A stretch of DNA of 64,000 nucleotides from Brevibacillus brevis. Its GTDB lineage: Bacteria > Bacillota > Bacilli > Brevibacillales > Brevibacillaceae. Location: NCBI RefSeq assembly GCF_001039275.2, contig NZ_CP030117.1, positions 2,480,001 through 2,544,000 of the forward strand. Direction: 5' to 3'. The translations under genes and the position numbers were made by a program. How positions within the stretch are numbered: position 1 is the stretch's first letter; each line of letters starts with the position of its first letter. Below, piece by piece: positions 35,836 through 45,138 of the stretch. The notes beneath the pieces were generated by a model. That model ran no database searches. It worked only from the letters and a program-made list of their open reading frames with translations, and had not been told where the DNA came from.

Positions 35836-37005
35836 ATGAACATACGAAAAAATCTGTCCGGCGTACTCGTCGTTTTTCTTTTTATACAGATGGCTCTTAC
35901 GCCGGCAGCGATAGTAAAGGCTGCTGTAGCTCCACCTAGCTTGTCAGCAGAAGGTGCAGCGCTAATCGATGTAGAGAGTGGACGGATTCTTTATTCCAAA
36001 AACGGTACGAAAAAAATGAGGATCGCGAGCTTGACCAAAACGATGACAGCAATCGTAGCGATCGAGATGGGCAAATTGGATGCACAGGTAACGGTTCCGC
36101 CACAAGCCGTAGGGGTTGAAGGCTCATCGATCTACTTGAAAAATGGGGAGAAGCTCACGCTTGAAGAGTTGCTGTACGGTTTGATGCTACGATCTGGCAA
36201 TGACGCAGCCGTCACCATCGCAACACACATTGGAGGGTCAGTGCCTGGATTCACTTACTTGATGAATGAAAAAGCTGCGATGATTGGAATGGAGCATACG
36301 AATTTCACCAATCCGCATGGTTTAGACGACAGTAACCAGCATTACTCCACCGCAGAGGATATGGCAAAGCTGTCCGCCTACGCCTTACATAATCCCGTGT
36401 TTCGTCAAATCGTCTCAACGAAAGTCAAGGATATTTCATGGGAAGGCGAACAGTGGGACCGGCGCCTACTCAACAAAAACAAGATGCTTCATTTATACAA
36501 CGGTGCTGATGGTGTGAAAACGGGATACACCAAACTCGCGAAGCGCTGCCTGGCATCTTCCGCCACGCGGGACGGAAGACAGCTAGCGACGATTACTCTG
36601 AATGCTTCTGATGACTGGAACGACTCCGCCAAGCTGATGGATTGGGGCTTTGCGAATTATCCGCTACAGGAACTGGTCAAAAAAGGGCAGGAGGTAAAGC
36701 CTGACACGCCAGTCACACTTGAAGCAGGAACTCATCTCGTCACAACAAACGCTTTTCAATATCCGTTGCAAACGGCAGAGGCAGAGGGGATTCACAAGCG
36801 TGTCGTTATGGGAGAATCGACGGTTACAGCGAAAATGAATGGTCAACTGGCAGGGTTTCTTCAACTCTATTTAAAGGAGAAGATGATTGGGCAGGTTCCG
36901 TTACTAGTTAGCGTGGATGCGCCGACTTTCGCATCTCCGCAAGCTTCACGCTCAATGTGGCAGCCATTTTGGGACATCGTGTCAGGGGGGCTGTGGAGTG
37001 CTTAA
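35836..37005 (+). CDS. dacB: D-alanyl-D-alanine carboxypeptidase DacB (PBP5*)
   Basis: A 389-residue S11 peptidase with a signal peptide ('LSGVLVVFLFIQMALTPAAI', cleavage near 'VKA'). Motifs 'SLTK', 'RSGNDAAVTIATHIGG' and 'GVKTGYTKLA' are intact. In B. subtilis DacB controls cross-linking of spore cortex with SpmA/SpmB. ATG 35836 follows GGGGAGGACG. The stop overlaps spmA by 8 bp. The dacB-spmA-spmB order distinguishes it from dacF. Confidence 0.93.
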   Translation: MNIRKNLSGVLVVFLFIQMALTPAAIVKAAVAPPSLSAEGAALIDVESGRILYSKNGTKKMRIASLTKTMTAIVAIEMGKLDAQVTVPPQAVGVEGSSIYLKNGEKLTLEELLYGLMLRSGNDAAVTIATHIGGSVPGFTYLMNEKAAMIGMEHTNFTNPHGLDDSNQHYSTAEDMAKLSAYALHNPVFRQIVSTKVKDISWEGEQWDRRLLNKNKMLHLYNGADGVKTGYTKLAKRCLASSATRDGRQLATITLNASDDWNDSAKLMDWGFANYPLQELVKKGQEVKPDTPVTLEAGTHLVTTNAFQYPLQTAEAEGIHKRVVMGESTVTAKMNGQLAGFLQLYLKEKMIGQVPLLVSVDAPTFASPQASRSMWQPFWDIVSGGLWSA

Positions 37006-37588
37006 TGTCATCTGGCTCGGGCTCATTGTCATTAGCATTGTCGTTGCGGCCATAACGGGGCGGATGGAAGCAATTAACGCAGCAGCGTTTGAGGGAGCAA
37101 AGACGGGAGTAACCGTTTGTCTCGGACTTCTCAGTGTTCTCGCCTTTTGGATGGGATTGATGCGAATTGCAGAAAAGTCGGGACTCCTTGAGTTGTTGGC
37201 GCGGGTATTGTCACCGATCATTCAAGTCCTTTTTCCGGATGTACCAAAAGGGCATCCTGCTATGGGATACATCCTCTCAAATATGAGCGCAAACCTGCTA
37301 GGGCTTGGTAATGCAGCAACTCCAATGGGGCTGAAAGCCATGGAAGAGCTCCAAAAGCTAAATCCAGACAAGCAGAACGCTTCGCCTGCCATGTGTACGC
37401 TGCTGGCAATCAATACGGCGAGCATTACGATTATTCCTACGACGATGATCGCAATCCGCATGCAGTATGGCTCCGTGAATCCTGTAGAAATCGTAGGCAC
37501 TACGCTGTTATCTTCCTTTGCTGCCACTATTGTCGCCCTGTTGATTGATCGCATGTATCGTTATCGGCATATACGAAGACACAGATAG
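36998..37588 (+). CDS. spmA: Spore maturation protein A
   Basis: A 196-residue membrane protein with a nucleoside-recognition/Gate-domain pattern ('GAKTGVTVCLGLLSVLAFWMG', 'NMSANLLGLGNAATPMGLKAM'). It is needed for full dehydration of the spore core. GTG 36998 is preferred; the frame runs back to 36917 inside dacB, but GGGGGG lies just before this GTG and the length equals B. subtilis SpmA. Confidence 0.92.
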   Translation: MLNVIWLGLIVISIVVAAITGRMEAINAAAFEGAKTGVTVCLGLLSVLAFWMGLMRIAEKSGLLELLARVLSPIIQVLFPDVPKGHPAMGYILSNMSANLLGLGNAATPMGLKAMEELQKLNPDKQNASPAMCTLLAINTASITIIPTTMIAIRMQYGSVNPVEIVGTTLLSSFAATIVALLIDRMYRYRHIRRHR

Positions 37589-37599
37589 GGGGAGTCCTT

Positions 37600-38133
37600 A
37601 TGTACCAATGGGTATCCCTGCTTTCTCTTTGGGCCATTCCCGTTACAATTGCCTTTGTCTTGTTGTATGGGTGGCAAAAACAAGTCCCCGTCTACGAGAC
37701 GTTTGTAGATGGAGCAAAAGGCGGTTTAACCACTACCATTCGCATACTCCCGCACTTGATTGCCATGATGGTTGCGGTAAGTATGTTTCGGGAGTCAGGA
37801 GCATTGGATCTACTGCTTCGGGCACTCAAACCGCTTCTAGACCTGTTGCATTTTCCAGAAGAACTGGTCCCGTTGGCGTTGCTTCGTCCGTTGACGGGAA
37901 CAGGCTCCCTTGCGATTGCAACAGATCTGATTGCGCAGTACGGTCCCGATTCTTTTTTGGGTAGACTGGCAGCTACCATGCAAGGGAGCACAGATACGAC
38001 ACTGTATGTCCTAACTGTTTATTTTGGCGCAGTTGGGATTCGCAATTCTGCTTATGCGTTAAAGGTAGGCTTGTGGTCAGACCTGGCTGGTGTCATATTC
38101 TCGCTGCTCATTGTTTCCTACATTTTCGCTTAG
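37600..38133 (+). CDS. spmB: Spore maturation protein B
   Basis: A 177-residue membrane protein, partner of SpmA, with the Gate-domain segments 'FVDGAKGGLTTTIRILPHLIA' region and 'GRLAATMQGSTDTTLYVL'. ATG follows AGGGGGAG, 11 bp after spmA. A terminator ends the operon. Confidence 0.92.
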   Translation: MYQWVSLLSLWAIPVTIAFVLLYGWQKQVPVYETFVDGAKGGLTTTIRILPHLIAMMVAVSMFRESGALDLLLRALKPLLDLLHFPEELVPLALLRPLTGTGSLAIATDLIAQYGPDSFLGRLAATMQGSTDTTLYVLTVYFGAVGIRNSAYALKVGLWSDLAGVIFSLLIVSYIFA

Positions 38134-38158
38134 ATAGAATTCAAATCGTGTAGACAGT

Positions 38159-38195
38159 GAAAACTTCCTCGTGAATATGGGGAAGTTTTTCCCTT
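38159..38195 (+). terminator. Terminator after spmB
   Basis: AAAACTTCC (38160-38168) pairs with GGAAGTTTT (38181-38189), followed by a T-rich tail. Confidence 0.8.
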
Positions 38196-38199
38196 TTTC

Positions 38200-38228
38200 T
38201 TGTCCACACTAGTAAGAATGGGTATGAT
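38200..38228 (+). promoter_or_regulatory. Sigma-A promoter of rluB
   Basis: TTGTCC (38200-38205), a 17-nt spacer and TATGAT (38223-38228), 20 bp before the start codon. Confidence 0.7.
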
Positions 38229-38248
38229 GTTGTAGAGGTGAACCAACG

Positions 38249-38998
38249 ATGGAACGTTTACAGAAAGTATTGGCGCATGCTGGAGTCGCCTCTCGTCGCC
38301 ATTGTGAAGAGCTGATTGCGCAAGGCAAGGTGCAGGTAAATGGCCAAGTCGTACGAGAGCAGGGAATAAAAGTCGATCCGCTCAAGGACAAAATTGTGGT
38401 GAATGGACAGCAGATTAAGCTGGAGCAACATGTCTATCTCTTGTTGTACAAGCCTACGGGTGTCATTACAAGCGTCACAGACCCGCGAGGCAGACGGGTG
38501 GTTATCGATCTGTTGAAGGGAATCAAAGAACGGGTATATCCAGTAGGTCGCTTGGATTACGATACGTCCGGCTTGCTGCTCTTGACGAACGACGGGGAGC
38601 TCGCTAACAGGCTGGCACATCCAAGCTATGAAATCGATAAAGTGTATCGGGCATGGGTAAAGGGAATCCCCAGCCAGGAAAAAGTGCACAAGCTAGCAAC
38701 CGGCATTCGTTTGGAAGACGGCATGACTTCTCCCGGTCAGTCCAAATTGTTGAAGACAGAGTCTAGCAGCCAAAGGGCATTGGTAGAACTGATCATACAT
38801 GAAGGACGAAACCGCCAAGTGCGTAGAATGTGTGAGGCGATCGGCCATCCGGTATTGACATTGGAGCGAATCCGTTTAGGTTTTCTCACATTAGATGGAT
38901 TGAAGCCAGGCGAATTTCGCAAGCTCACTCATGAGGAAGTGGAGAGCTTGAAGCGGGGATTGGTTCAAAAGAAACGCAGCCCGCGGTCGAAACATTGA
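38249..38998 (+). CDS. rluB: 23S rRNA pseudouridine synthase RluB
   Basis: A 249-residue RsuA/RluB-family enzyme. The N-terminal S4 RNA-binding domain ('RLQKVLAHAGVASRRHCEEL', residues 3-60) precedes the catalytic domain with 'VYPVGRLDYDTSGLLLLTND' (catalytic Asp103) and 'NRQVRRMCEAIGHPV'. It modifies 23S rRNA near position 2605 (E. coli numbering). The local B. subtilis orthologue is YpuL, between spmB and resA as here. Confidence 0.92.
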   Translation: MERLQKVLAHAGVASRRHCEELIAQGKVQVNGQVVREQGIKVDPLKDKIVVNGQQIKLEQHVYLLLYKPTGVITSVTDPRGRRVVIDLLKGIKERVYPVGRLDYDTSGLLLLTNDGELANRLAHPSYEIDKVYRAWVKGIPSQEKVHKLATGIRLEDGMTSPGQSKLLKTESSSQRALVELIIHEGRNRQVRRMCEAIGHPVLTLERIRLGFLTLDGLKPGEFRKLTHEEVESLKRGLVQKKRSPRSKH

Positions 38999-39106
38999 TT
39001 CGTTCAAAATCTGTTCATAAGTTGTGCGCTGTCGGAAAAACTAGGAACGCTATAATAGAATGGGAAAAGGATGCAATTTATTAGCAGTAGATGGGAGTAT
39101 GGCGTC

Positions 39107-39631
39107 ATGAACAAAAGCAATCGTACATATGTCAGGATCGCGGTATTGGGTGTTTTGCTTGTAGCGCTGGTCTTTGCACTCTATTCCAGCTTTGTGAAGG
39201 ACCCCGGTGCTGTGAAAGTAGGAAGCGATGCTCCGAATTTTAGTTTGGAGCAACTGAATGGACCAGAGCTGACTCTGGAAAGTTTGAAAGGAAAGGGCGT
39301 TATCCTTAATTTCTGGGGCACGTGGTGTGAACCCTGTAAGAAGGAAATGCCGGCATTGCAAGAGCAATACACGAAGTTTAAAGATAAGGGATTGGTTGTA
39401 GTCGGCGTCAATATCGGAGAATCGCCAGTTGCCGTAGAACCATTCGTGAAGCAGTTCGGGATTGACTTCCCTATTTTGCTCGATCGTCAATCGGAAATTA
39501 CCAAGCTGTATCGAATCGGTCCGATTCCGACGACCTTTTTCATCGACCCAGATGGAGAAGTGCAAGAAATTTTTATTGGGCAGTTAGATGAAGCGATGAT
39601 TGAGTCGAAAATAACAAAAATCTTGCCGTAA
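39107..39631 (+). CDS. resA: Thiol-disulfide oxidoreductase ResA (cytochrome c maturation)
   Basis: A 174-residue thioredoxin-fold protein anchored by one N-terminal helix ('IAVLGVLLVALVFALYSSF') and facing outward. The active site is 'WCEPC' (Cys74, Cys77), with the cis-Pro region 'IGPIPTTFFID'. It reduces apocytochrome c so heme can attach. ATG 39107 follows GGGAG; an ATG at 39071 would add residues before the helix. Upstream there is a perfect TATAAT (39051-39056) but no good -35, which suggests an activator such as ResD. Confidence 0.93.
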   Translation: MNKSNRTYVRIAVLGVLLVALVFALYSSFVKDPGAVKVGSDAPNFSLEQLNGPELTLESLKGKGVILNFWGTWCEPCKKEMPALQEQYTKFKDKGLVVVGVNIGESPVAVEPFVKQFGIDFPILLDRQSEITKLYRIGPIPTTFFIDPDGEVQEIFIGQLDEAMIESKITKILP

Positions 39632-39641
39632 GTGAGGAGCA

Positions 39642-41279
39642 ATGATGGATCAGAGAAAATGCGAATGCGGTCATACCAACCCGGTTGGGACGCTGCTCTG
39701 TGAGTCTTGCGGGAAGCCTTTGAATGTGGAAGTCCACGAGCAGACATCGTTTCCTGACATGCGTTATGAAGGAATGGCAAGACGTTCTCAAACGAATAAG
39801 ACGAAGGTAATCGATCGAGTCTGGAACTTTTTTTCTTCGGTCAAAATTGCAATCGGTATCATTATTGTCATTTTGGTGGCGTCCGCAGTCGGAACCATCT
39901 TTCCGCAACAAATGTACATACCGGTTCCCGTACCGACAGAAGCAGATGTTGCCCGTTTTTATACGGAATCATATGGAACGCTGGGAACGATTTTCTACGG
40001 CCTAGGATTTCACAATATGTATTCGTCCTGGTGGTTTGTGACGCTTCTGGTTATGCTCGGTACGTCCCTGGTTATCTGTAGTCTGGACCGCGTAGTACCG
40101 CTGTATAAAGCGTTAAAGAAGCCTAGATTGAACCAGCACAAGTCCTTTTTGAAAGGGCAGAAGCTGTTTGCAGAGGGTGAGCTTGCTCCAGAAGCCAATC
40201 AGGAAGCGATACTGGACGCCTCTGCTCTTGCATTGAAAGAAAAAGGATACCGCATTTTCCGCACGGAACGGGCGATTATGGCTGAAAAAGGCCGTTTTAG
40301 CCGTTGGGGTCCTTACATTAATCACATTGGACTGATCTTGTTTTTGGTCGGTACCCTGATGCGAAGCCTGCCTGGCTTTTACTTGGACGAGTACGTCTGG
40401 GTGCGTGAGGGACAAACAATAGCGATTCCGAATACCCCTTACTACATAAAAAACGAGAACTACACGACAGAGTATTGGTCGGAAGAAGAAATGCCGGAGC
40501 AACTGGAGCTTAAGGGCGGAGCCATCGTGAAGAGCTACCAGACAGAGGCCATTTTGTATGAAAATAAAAACGCTGACGTTCCAGGGAAAAAGCCGGATTT
40601 GGTAGAAGTACAGAAGGGGCCGATCGTCGTGAATCATCCGATGGAACAGGACAGCCTCTACATTTATCAGAGCGGCGTGCAAGAGATGCAGCTTGGAGCG
40701 CTTAATTTTACAGTGGTCGATTTGAAAAACAATAAAAAAGAGATCGGCCTTATCAAAATTGATCTGTACAATCCACAGCCCGAGCAAACCATTGCGGATG
40801 GATTCACGGTACGGATTTTAGATTACTTCCCCGATTTTATTATGGGAAAAGACGGGAAGCCGGCGACGAAAACCAATTTGCCTAAAAATCCGATGGTGGC
40901 ATTGGAACTCATTGGAGAGAATGGCAATTATAACGAAAAATTGGTTTATCTAGAAGGAACCATTCTTACACAGAAAAATGATCCGCGTTACGGACTCGAC
41001 ATCAAAATGCCTGATTTAATCGATATTGCAGGGCTGAATGTACGGGTGGACAAAGCATTGCCACTGATTTATTTCGGTTCATTCATTTTCCTTGCAGGCG
41101 TTGCAATCGGTGTGTTCTGGCAACATCGTCGGGTTTGGGTACAGACGCAAGAGGGAAGTATCTTGGTAGCAGCTCACACGAATAAAAACTGGTTCGGTCT
41201 ACGTAGAGAAGTAGAAGGGCTGGTTAAACAAGCGGAGCTCCCTGTCACGATAGAAGATAAAACGAAGGCCAAGGCCTAA
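39642..41279 (+). CDS. resB: Cytochrome c biogenesis protein ResB
   Basis: A 545-residue membrane protein of the system II heme-export/ligation complex. It begins with a small zinc-ribbon ('KCECGHTNPVGTLLCESCG', two CxC/CxxC pairs), then helices at about 65-85, 125-145 and 220-240, a long extracytoplasmic domain and a last helix ('PLIYFGSFIFLAGVAIGVFW'). ATG 39642 or 39645 follows GAGGAGC. ResB with ResC ligates heme to c-type cytochromes. The zinc-ribbon is usual in Bacilli. Confidence 0.93.
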   Translation: MMDQRKCECGHTNPVGTLLCESCGKPLNVEVHEQTSFPDMRYEGMARRSQTNKTKVIDRVWNFFSSVKIAIGIIIVILVASAVGTIFPQQMYIPVPVPTEADVARFYTESYGTLGTIFYGLGFHNMYSSWWFVTLLVMLGTSLVICSLDRVVPLYKALKKPRLNQHKSFLKGQKLFAEGELAPEANQEAILDASALALKEKGYRIFRTERAIMAEKGRFSRWGPYINHIGLILFLVGTLMRSLPGFYLDEYVWVREGQTIAIPNTPYYIKNENYTTEYWSEEEMPEQLELKGGAIVKSYQTEAILYENKNADVPGKKPDLVEVQKGPIVVNHPMEQDSLYIYQSGVQEMQLGALNFTVVDLKNNKKEIGLIKIDLYNPQPEQTIADGFTVRILDYFPDFIMGKDGKPATKTNLPKNPMVALELIGENGNYNEKLVYLEGTILTQKNDPRYGLDIKMPDLIDIAGLNVRVDKALPLIYFGSFIFLAGVAIGVFWQHRRVWVQTQEGSILVAAHTNKNWFGLRREVEGLVKQAELPVTIEDKTKAKA

Positions 41280-41303
41280 AGCTTCAAAGGGGGTACTAAC
41301 AAC

Positions 41304-42533
41304 GTGCAGCTCATTCAACTGAGTGACTGGTTACTGGATATCGCGTTTCTGCTCTACGTCATCTCGTCTATCGTCTTCGCTGTAGCCGTGACGGGTAAAA
41401 ACTGGGCAGGGCGTGATCCCAAACAACATGAAGAGCGCTATGGACGGATTGCGTATTGGTTAGCCGTTATCGGTTTCTTGGCGCAAACAGGGTACGTGAT
41501 TGCTCGCTGGATTGCTGGCGGCCATAGCCCGACGAGTAACATGTTTGAGTTTATGGCATTCCTGGATTACTGTATTATCTTGGCCTACTTAATTATTTAC
41601 CGGATCTACAAGCTGACCTCGATTGGAGCGTTCGTACTTCCGCTAGGGGTTATCATGCTCGCGTATTCGTACGTGTTCCCGAAGGAAATCACCCCATTGA
41701 TTCCGTCTTTGCAGAGCTACTGGCTGCACATTCACGTGACAACTGCTGCACTGGGTGAAGGGATTTTGGCGGTTGGTTTCGCAGCGGGTTTGATGTATTT
41801 GATCCGTACTGTACCGCAGCATATTTCGACGAAAAGTACGAAATGGCTGGAGATTGTGCTGGCTGTGGTCCTCATGCTCGTTGGATTCATTTTGATGGAT
41901 TCTACGTTCGCTCGTATGGATCAAAAGACGGTATTTGAGATGAAGAAAGAAGAAATGAATGCAGCAGGACAGATGGTAAAACCGAAAGTGGAGTACATTC
42001 TGCCAGCAATTGTGGCACCTACTGATTCAACCATCATCAAGGAAGGTCCAATGTCACCACTCTTTGAGGCGCCTACCTGGATGGAGGGAAAAGACGCCGC
42101 ACGCAAATTGAACACGATGCTGTGGTCAGTCCTTACAGGGGTAATTCTGTATGGCGGATTGCGTTTGATTTTCCGAAAACGATTAGGGGCTGCAATCAAG
42201 CCTTCCGTTGAGAGTGTCGATCCTGAGCTTCTGGATGAGATCAGTTATCGAGCTATCAGTATCGGATATCCGGTGTTTACTCTCGGGGCCCTTATCTTTG
42301 CGATGATTTGGGCAGAAGAGGCTTGGGGACGGTTCTGGGGCTGGGACCCGAAGGAAGTATGGGCCTTAATTGTCTGGCTCTTCTACAGTGCCTACTTGCA
42401 CTTGCGTCTATCCAGAGGATGGATCGGTGCAAAATCAGCATGGATGTCCGTCATCGGGTTCGTCATTATTTTGATTACACTGGTCGTGGTCAACTTGGTC
42501 ATTGCTGGTTTGCACTCCTACGCTGGGGTGTAG
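41304..42533 (+). CDS. resC: Cytochrome c biogenesis protein ResC (CcsA-type)
   Basis: A 409-residue polytopic membrane protein. The tryptophan-rich heme-handling motif is 'GRFWGWDPKEVWALIVWL', and external His residues lie at 'YWLHIHVTTAALGE' and in the last helices ('LHSYAGV'). A long loop at about 215-260 separates helices. GTG 41304 follows GGGGGTAC. A terminator separates it from resDE. Confidence 0.94.
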   Translation: MQLIQLSDWLLDIAFLLYVISSIVFAVAVTGKNWAGRDPKQHEERYGRIAYWLAVIGFLAQTGYVIARWIAGGHSPTSNMFEFMAFLDYCIILAYLIIYRIYKLTSIGAFVLPLGVIMLAYSYVFPKEITPLIPSLQSYWLHIHVTTAALGEGILAVGFAAGLMYLIRTVPQHISTKSTKWLEIVLAVVLMLVGFILMDSTFARMDQKTVFEMKKEEMNAAGQMVKPKVEYILPAIVAPTDSTIIKEGPMSPLFEAPTWMEGKDAARKLNTMLWSVLTGVILYGGLRLIFRKRLGAAIKPSVESVDPELLDEISYRAISIGYPVFTLGALIFAMIWAEEAWGRFWGWDPKEVWALIVWLFYSAYLHLRLSRGWIGAKSAWMSVIGFVIILITLVVVNLVIAGLHSYAGV

Positions 42534-42543
42534 AATATCCTCG

Positions 42544-42570
42544 AAAAGCTGGTTTTACTACCAGCTTTTT
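42544..42570 (+). terminator. Terminator/attenuator between resC and resD
   Basis: AAAAGCTGG (42544-42552) pairs with CCAGCTTTT (42561-42569). It would reduce read-through from resABC into the regulatory genes. Confidence 0.85.
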
Positions 42571-42621
42571 GGACTATCTTCTAACGGTTTTACGATATTA
42601 TGAGAGCAAGAGGTGTTCCAG

Positions 42622-43338
42622 ATGGAAAAAATGGCACGTATTCTCGTAGTGGATGATGAAGAACGCATTCGCAGACTTCTGAAAATGTATTTGGAAAGAG
42701 AAAACTTTCTGATTGATGAAGCAGATAATGGAGAGCAAGCAGTCGAAATGGCTGTAGGAAGTGACTATGATATCATTTTGCTCGACCTGATGCTGCCAGG
42801 AATGGACGGGATCGAGGTATGCCAGCGTGTTCGCGAATTCAAGGCAACCCCCATTATTATGCTGACGGCAAAAGGGGAAGAAACGAACCGCGTTCACGGG
42901 TTTGAAGCAGGGGTAGACGATTATGTCGTGAAACCGTTCAGCCCGCGTGAGGTCATGTACCGGGTAAAAGCGATTCTGCGTCGCTCTTCCGCGACAGCTT
43001 ATTTGAAGACAGAGACGTTCAACAGTCATTCTGTCCTTGTTTTCCCGGAATTGACGATTGACCACGATGCTCACAAAGTCATCGCAAGCGGCCAAGAGGT
43101 GAGCCTGACTCCAAAAGAGTATGAGCTGCTGCACTACCTGGCATTGTCGCCGGATAAAGTGTTTACGCGTGAAGAGTTGTTAAAAGATGTGTGGCACTAC
43201 GAGTTCTTTGGCGATTTGCGCACGGTGGATACGCATATCAAGCGTCTCCGCGAAAAATTGAACCGTGTTTCTCCGCAAGCTGCCAATATGATCGCCACGG
43301 TTTGGGGCGTCGGATACAAGCTTGAGGTGCCTAAGTAA
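42622..43338 (+). CDS. resD: Response regulator ResD
   Basis: A 238-residue OmpR-type regulator. The receiver domain has the acidic pair in 'LVVDDEERIRRLL', the phospho-Asp55 in 'IILLDLMLPGMDG' and Lys in 'DDYVVKPFSPRE'. The winged helix ends in 'TVWGVGYKLE'. In Bacilli it controls aerobic and anaerobic respiration genes, including res itself. ATG 42622 follows AAGAGGTG by 7 nt; GTG 42613 is the alternative. Confidence 0.93.
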   Translation: MEKMARILVVDDEERIRRLLKMYLERENFLIDEADNGEQAVEMAVGSDYDIILLDLMLPGMDGIEVCQRVREFKATPIIMLTAKGEETNRVHGFEAGVDDYVVKPFSPREVMYRVKAILRRSSATAYLKTETFNSHSVLVFPELTIDHDAHKVIASGQEVSLTPKEYELLHYLALSPDKVFTREELLKDVWHYEFFGDLRTVDTHIKRLREKLNRVSPQAANMIATVWGVGYKLEVPK

Positions 43339-43339
43339 A

Positions 43340-45124
43340 GTGGACGTTATTTTTCGCAGTGTAGTCGGAAAGCTATGGATGACCATTATTGCCTTATTTG
43401 CTCTCGTCTTGACGATCTTTAGTTTGTTGCTCGTTCAATCTTTTGACAGCTTTTATAGCAATCGGCAGTCGAAGAATTTGCACGATCTGGCAGATGGCAT
43501 CGCAATCGGTTTGGCGCAGAGTCCGGATATGACAGCAGCTATGGAGATGGCTTCCAGGTTTGGCTTGGTCCATCATACGGGCATGGTCATTTTAGATGAA
43601 AAAGGCAAGCAAGTCGGTATGAGCGAGGGGGCTGGACTCCCTCGTATTCCAGTAGAGCAATTGCTCCAAAATCCTGCATTGCATTTGCCAGAAGCGCTGG
43701 CAGGTAAGCATCCTGCTCCCAAAACGATTTATATTGATGTGCAGAATTCCGCTGATCACACGAATAACAAGCATGAACTGCTTGCGGTCGCCGTGCCTTT
43801 AGAAATGGCAGCAGGGAAAACGGGCGCAGTGGTCATGTATCAGGCGATTGAAGATTTTGATGATACGGTTAGTGAAGTCAGATTTTTAATCTTTGTGGTG
43901 GGCGTCATCGGATTCGTCTCTACTACAGTATTCGCCTTTTTCCTCTCATCGCGTCTTACGATTCCATTACGTCAGATGAAAGAAACGGCGCATCGCATTG
44001 CGGAAGGGGACTTTCATGCTGAAATCCCGATCAGGACTCAAGACGAGACAGGTGAACTGGCGGCTTCGTTTAATACGATGGCAAGCAAGCTCAATCAGTT
44101 AGTCGATGCACTGTCCAAAGAGAAGGAGCAGCTGGCGAGTGTTCTTAGAAGTATGGTAGATGGTGTTGTGATGATAGATGCGAGCGGCAAGCTGGCCGTA
44201 ACGAATCCTCCAGCAGAACGATTCCTGCGAGATTGGGATTTCGAGCATTCGGATGAACCTGTGCCGTTGTTCTCGTTCTATCAGCAGGTTTTGCAAACCG
44301 GACAGGAAGTGACAGAGGATATCCCTGTTCAAGGGCGGATATGGTCCGTTGTCATGGTACCTTTGAATGATCGGGATCAAATCCGTGGTGCTGTCGCAGT
44401 TCTTCGGGACATCACGCAGGAACGCAAGCTGGATAAGATGCGTAATGATTTTGTGGCTAACGTATCCCATGAGCTGCGAACACCATTATCCATGTTGCAA
44501 GGATACAGTGAAGCAATTGTGGATGATATCGTGGCTACACCGGAAGAGCATAAAGAATTGGCACAGATCATCTATGACGAGTCAGCGCGTATGACCAAGC
44601 TGGTGAATGAATTGCTCAGCTTGGCGCGGATGGAAGCGGGGCATGTTGAATTGTTCCAGGAGACGATGGAACTGCGTCCGTATTTGGAACGCATTCAACG
44701 CAAATTCACCAATTTGGCGAGAGAACGCGAAATCCACCTCTTCCTCGAAATATCGACGACGCACACGCATGTGCTCATTGATCCTGATCGCATGGAGCAA
44801 GTGCTAACGAATTTGATCGATAATGCGCTGCGGCATACGCCCAGTGGGGGAAGCGTCACCATTCGGGCTCGGGGGGATAAAACGTTGCTGGTTGAGATTA
44901 GCGATACAGGCAGTGGCATTCCGCAAGAAGATTTGCCGTTTGTTTTTGAGCGGTTCTATAAAGCAGACAAGGCTCGCACACGTGGACGACTAGGTGGAAC
45001 TGGACTTGGACTAGCCATCGCGAAAAACCTTGTCGAAGCACACGGGGGCACCATCAGTGTGCAAAGTAAACTGGGTGAGGGAACGACTTTTACAATCGCC
45101 TTGATGCTGCATAAAAACAAATAG
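43340..45124 (+). CDS. resE: Sensor histidine kinase ResE
   Basis: A 594-residue membrane kinase: helix 1 (about 10-33), an extracellular loop, helix 2 (about 182-204), HAMP, PAS-like domain, phospho-acceptor 'FVANVSHELRTPLSML' (His377) and ATPase boxes 'LIDNALRHTPSGG', 'SDTGSGIPQEDLPFVFERFY' and 'GGTGLGLAIAK'. It senses redox or nitric-oxide-related signals and phosphorylates ResD. GTG 43340 starts just after the resD stop with GAGGTG at 10 nt. Confidence 0.93.
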   Translation: MDVIFRSVVGKLWMTIIALFALVLTIFSLLLVQSFDSFYSNRQSKNLHDLADGIAIGLAQSPDMTAAMEMASRFGLVHHTGMVILDEKGKQVGMSEGAGLPRIPVEQLLQNPALHLPEALAGKHPAPKTIYIDVQNSADHTNNKHELLAVAVPLEMAAGKTGAVVMYQAIEDFDDTVSEVRFLIFVVGVIGFVSTTVFAFFLSSRLTIPLRQMKETAHRIAEGDFHAEIPIRTQDETGELAASFNTMASKLNQLVDALSKEKEQLASVLRSMVDGVVMIDASGKLAVTNPPAERFLRDWDFEHSDEPVPLFSFYQQVLQTGQEVTEDIPVQGRIWSVVMVPLNDRDQIRGAVAVLRDITQERKLDKMRNDFVANVSHELRTPLSMLQGYSEAIVDDIVATPEEHKELAQIIYDESARMTKLVNELLSLARMEAGHVELFQETMELRPYLERIQRKFTNLAREREIHLFLEISTTHTHVLIDPDRMEQVLTNLIDNALRHTPSGGSVTIRARGDKTLLVEISDTGSGIPQEDLPFVFERFYKADKARTRGRLGGTGLGLAIAKNLVEAHGGTISVQSKLGEGTTFTIALMLHKNK

Positions 45125-45138
45125 GAGTGTAGAGAGAA

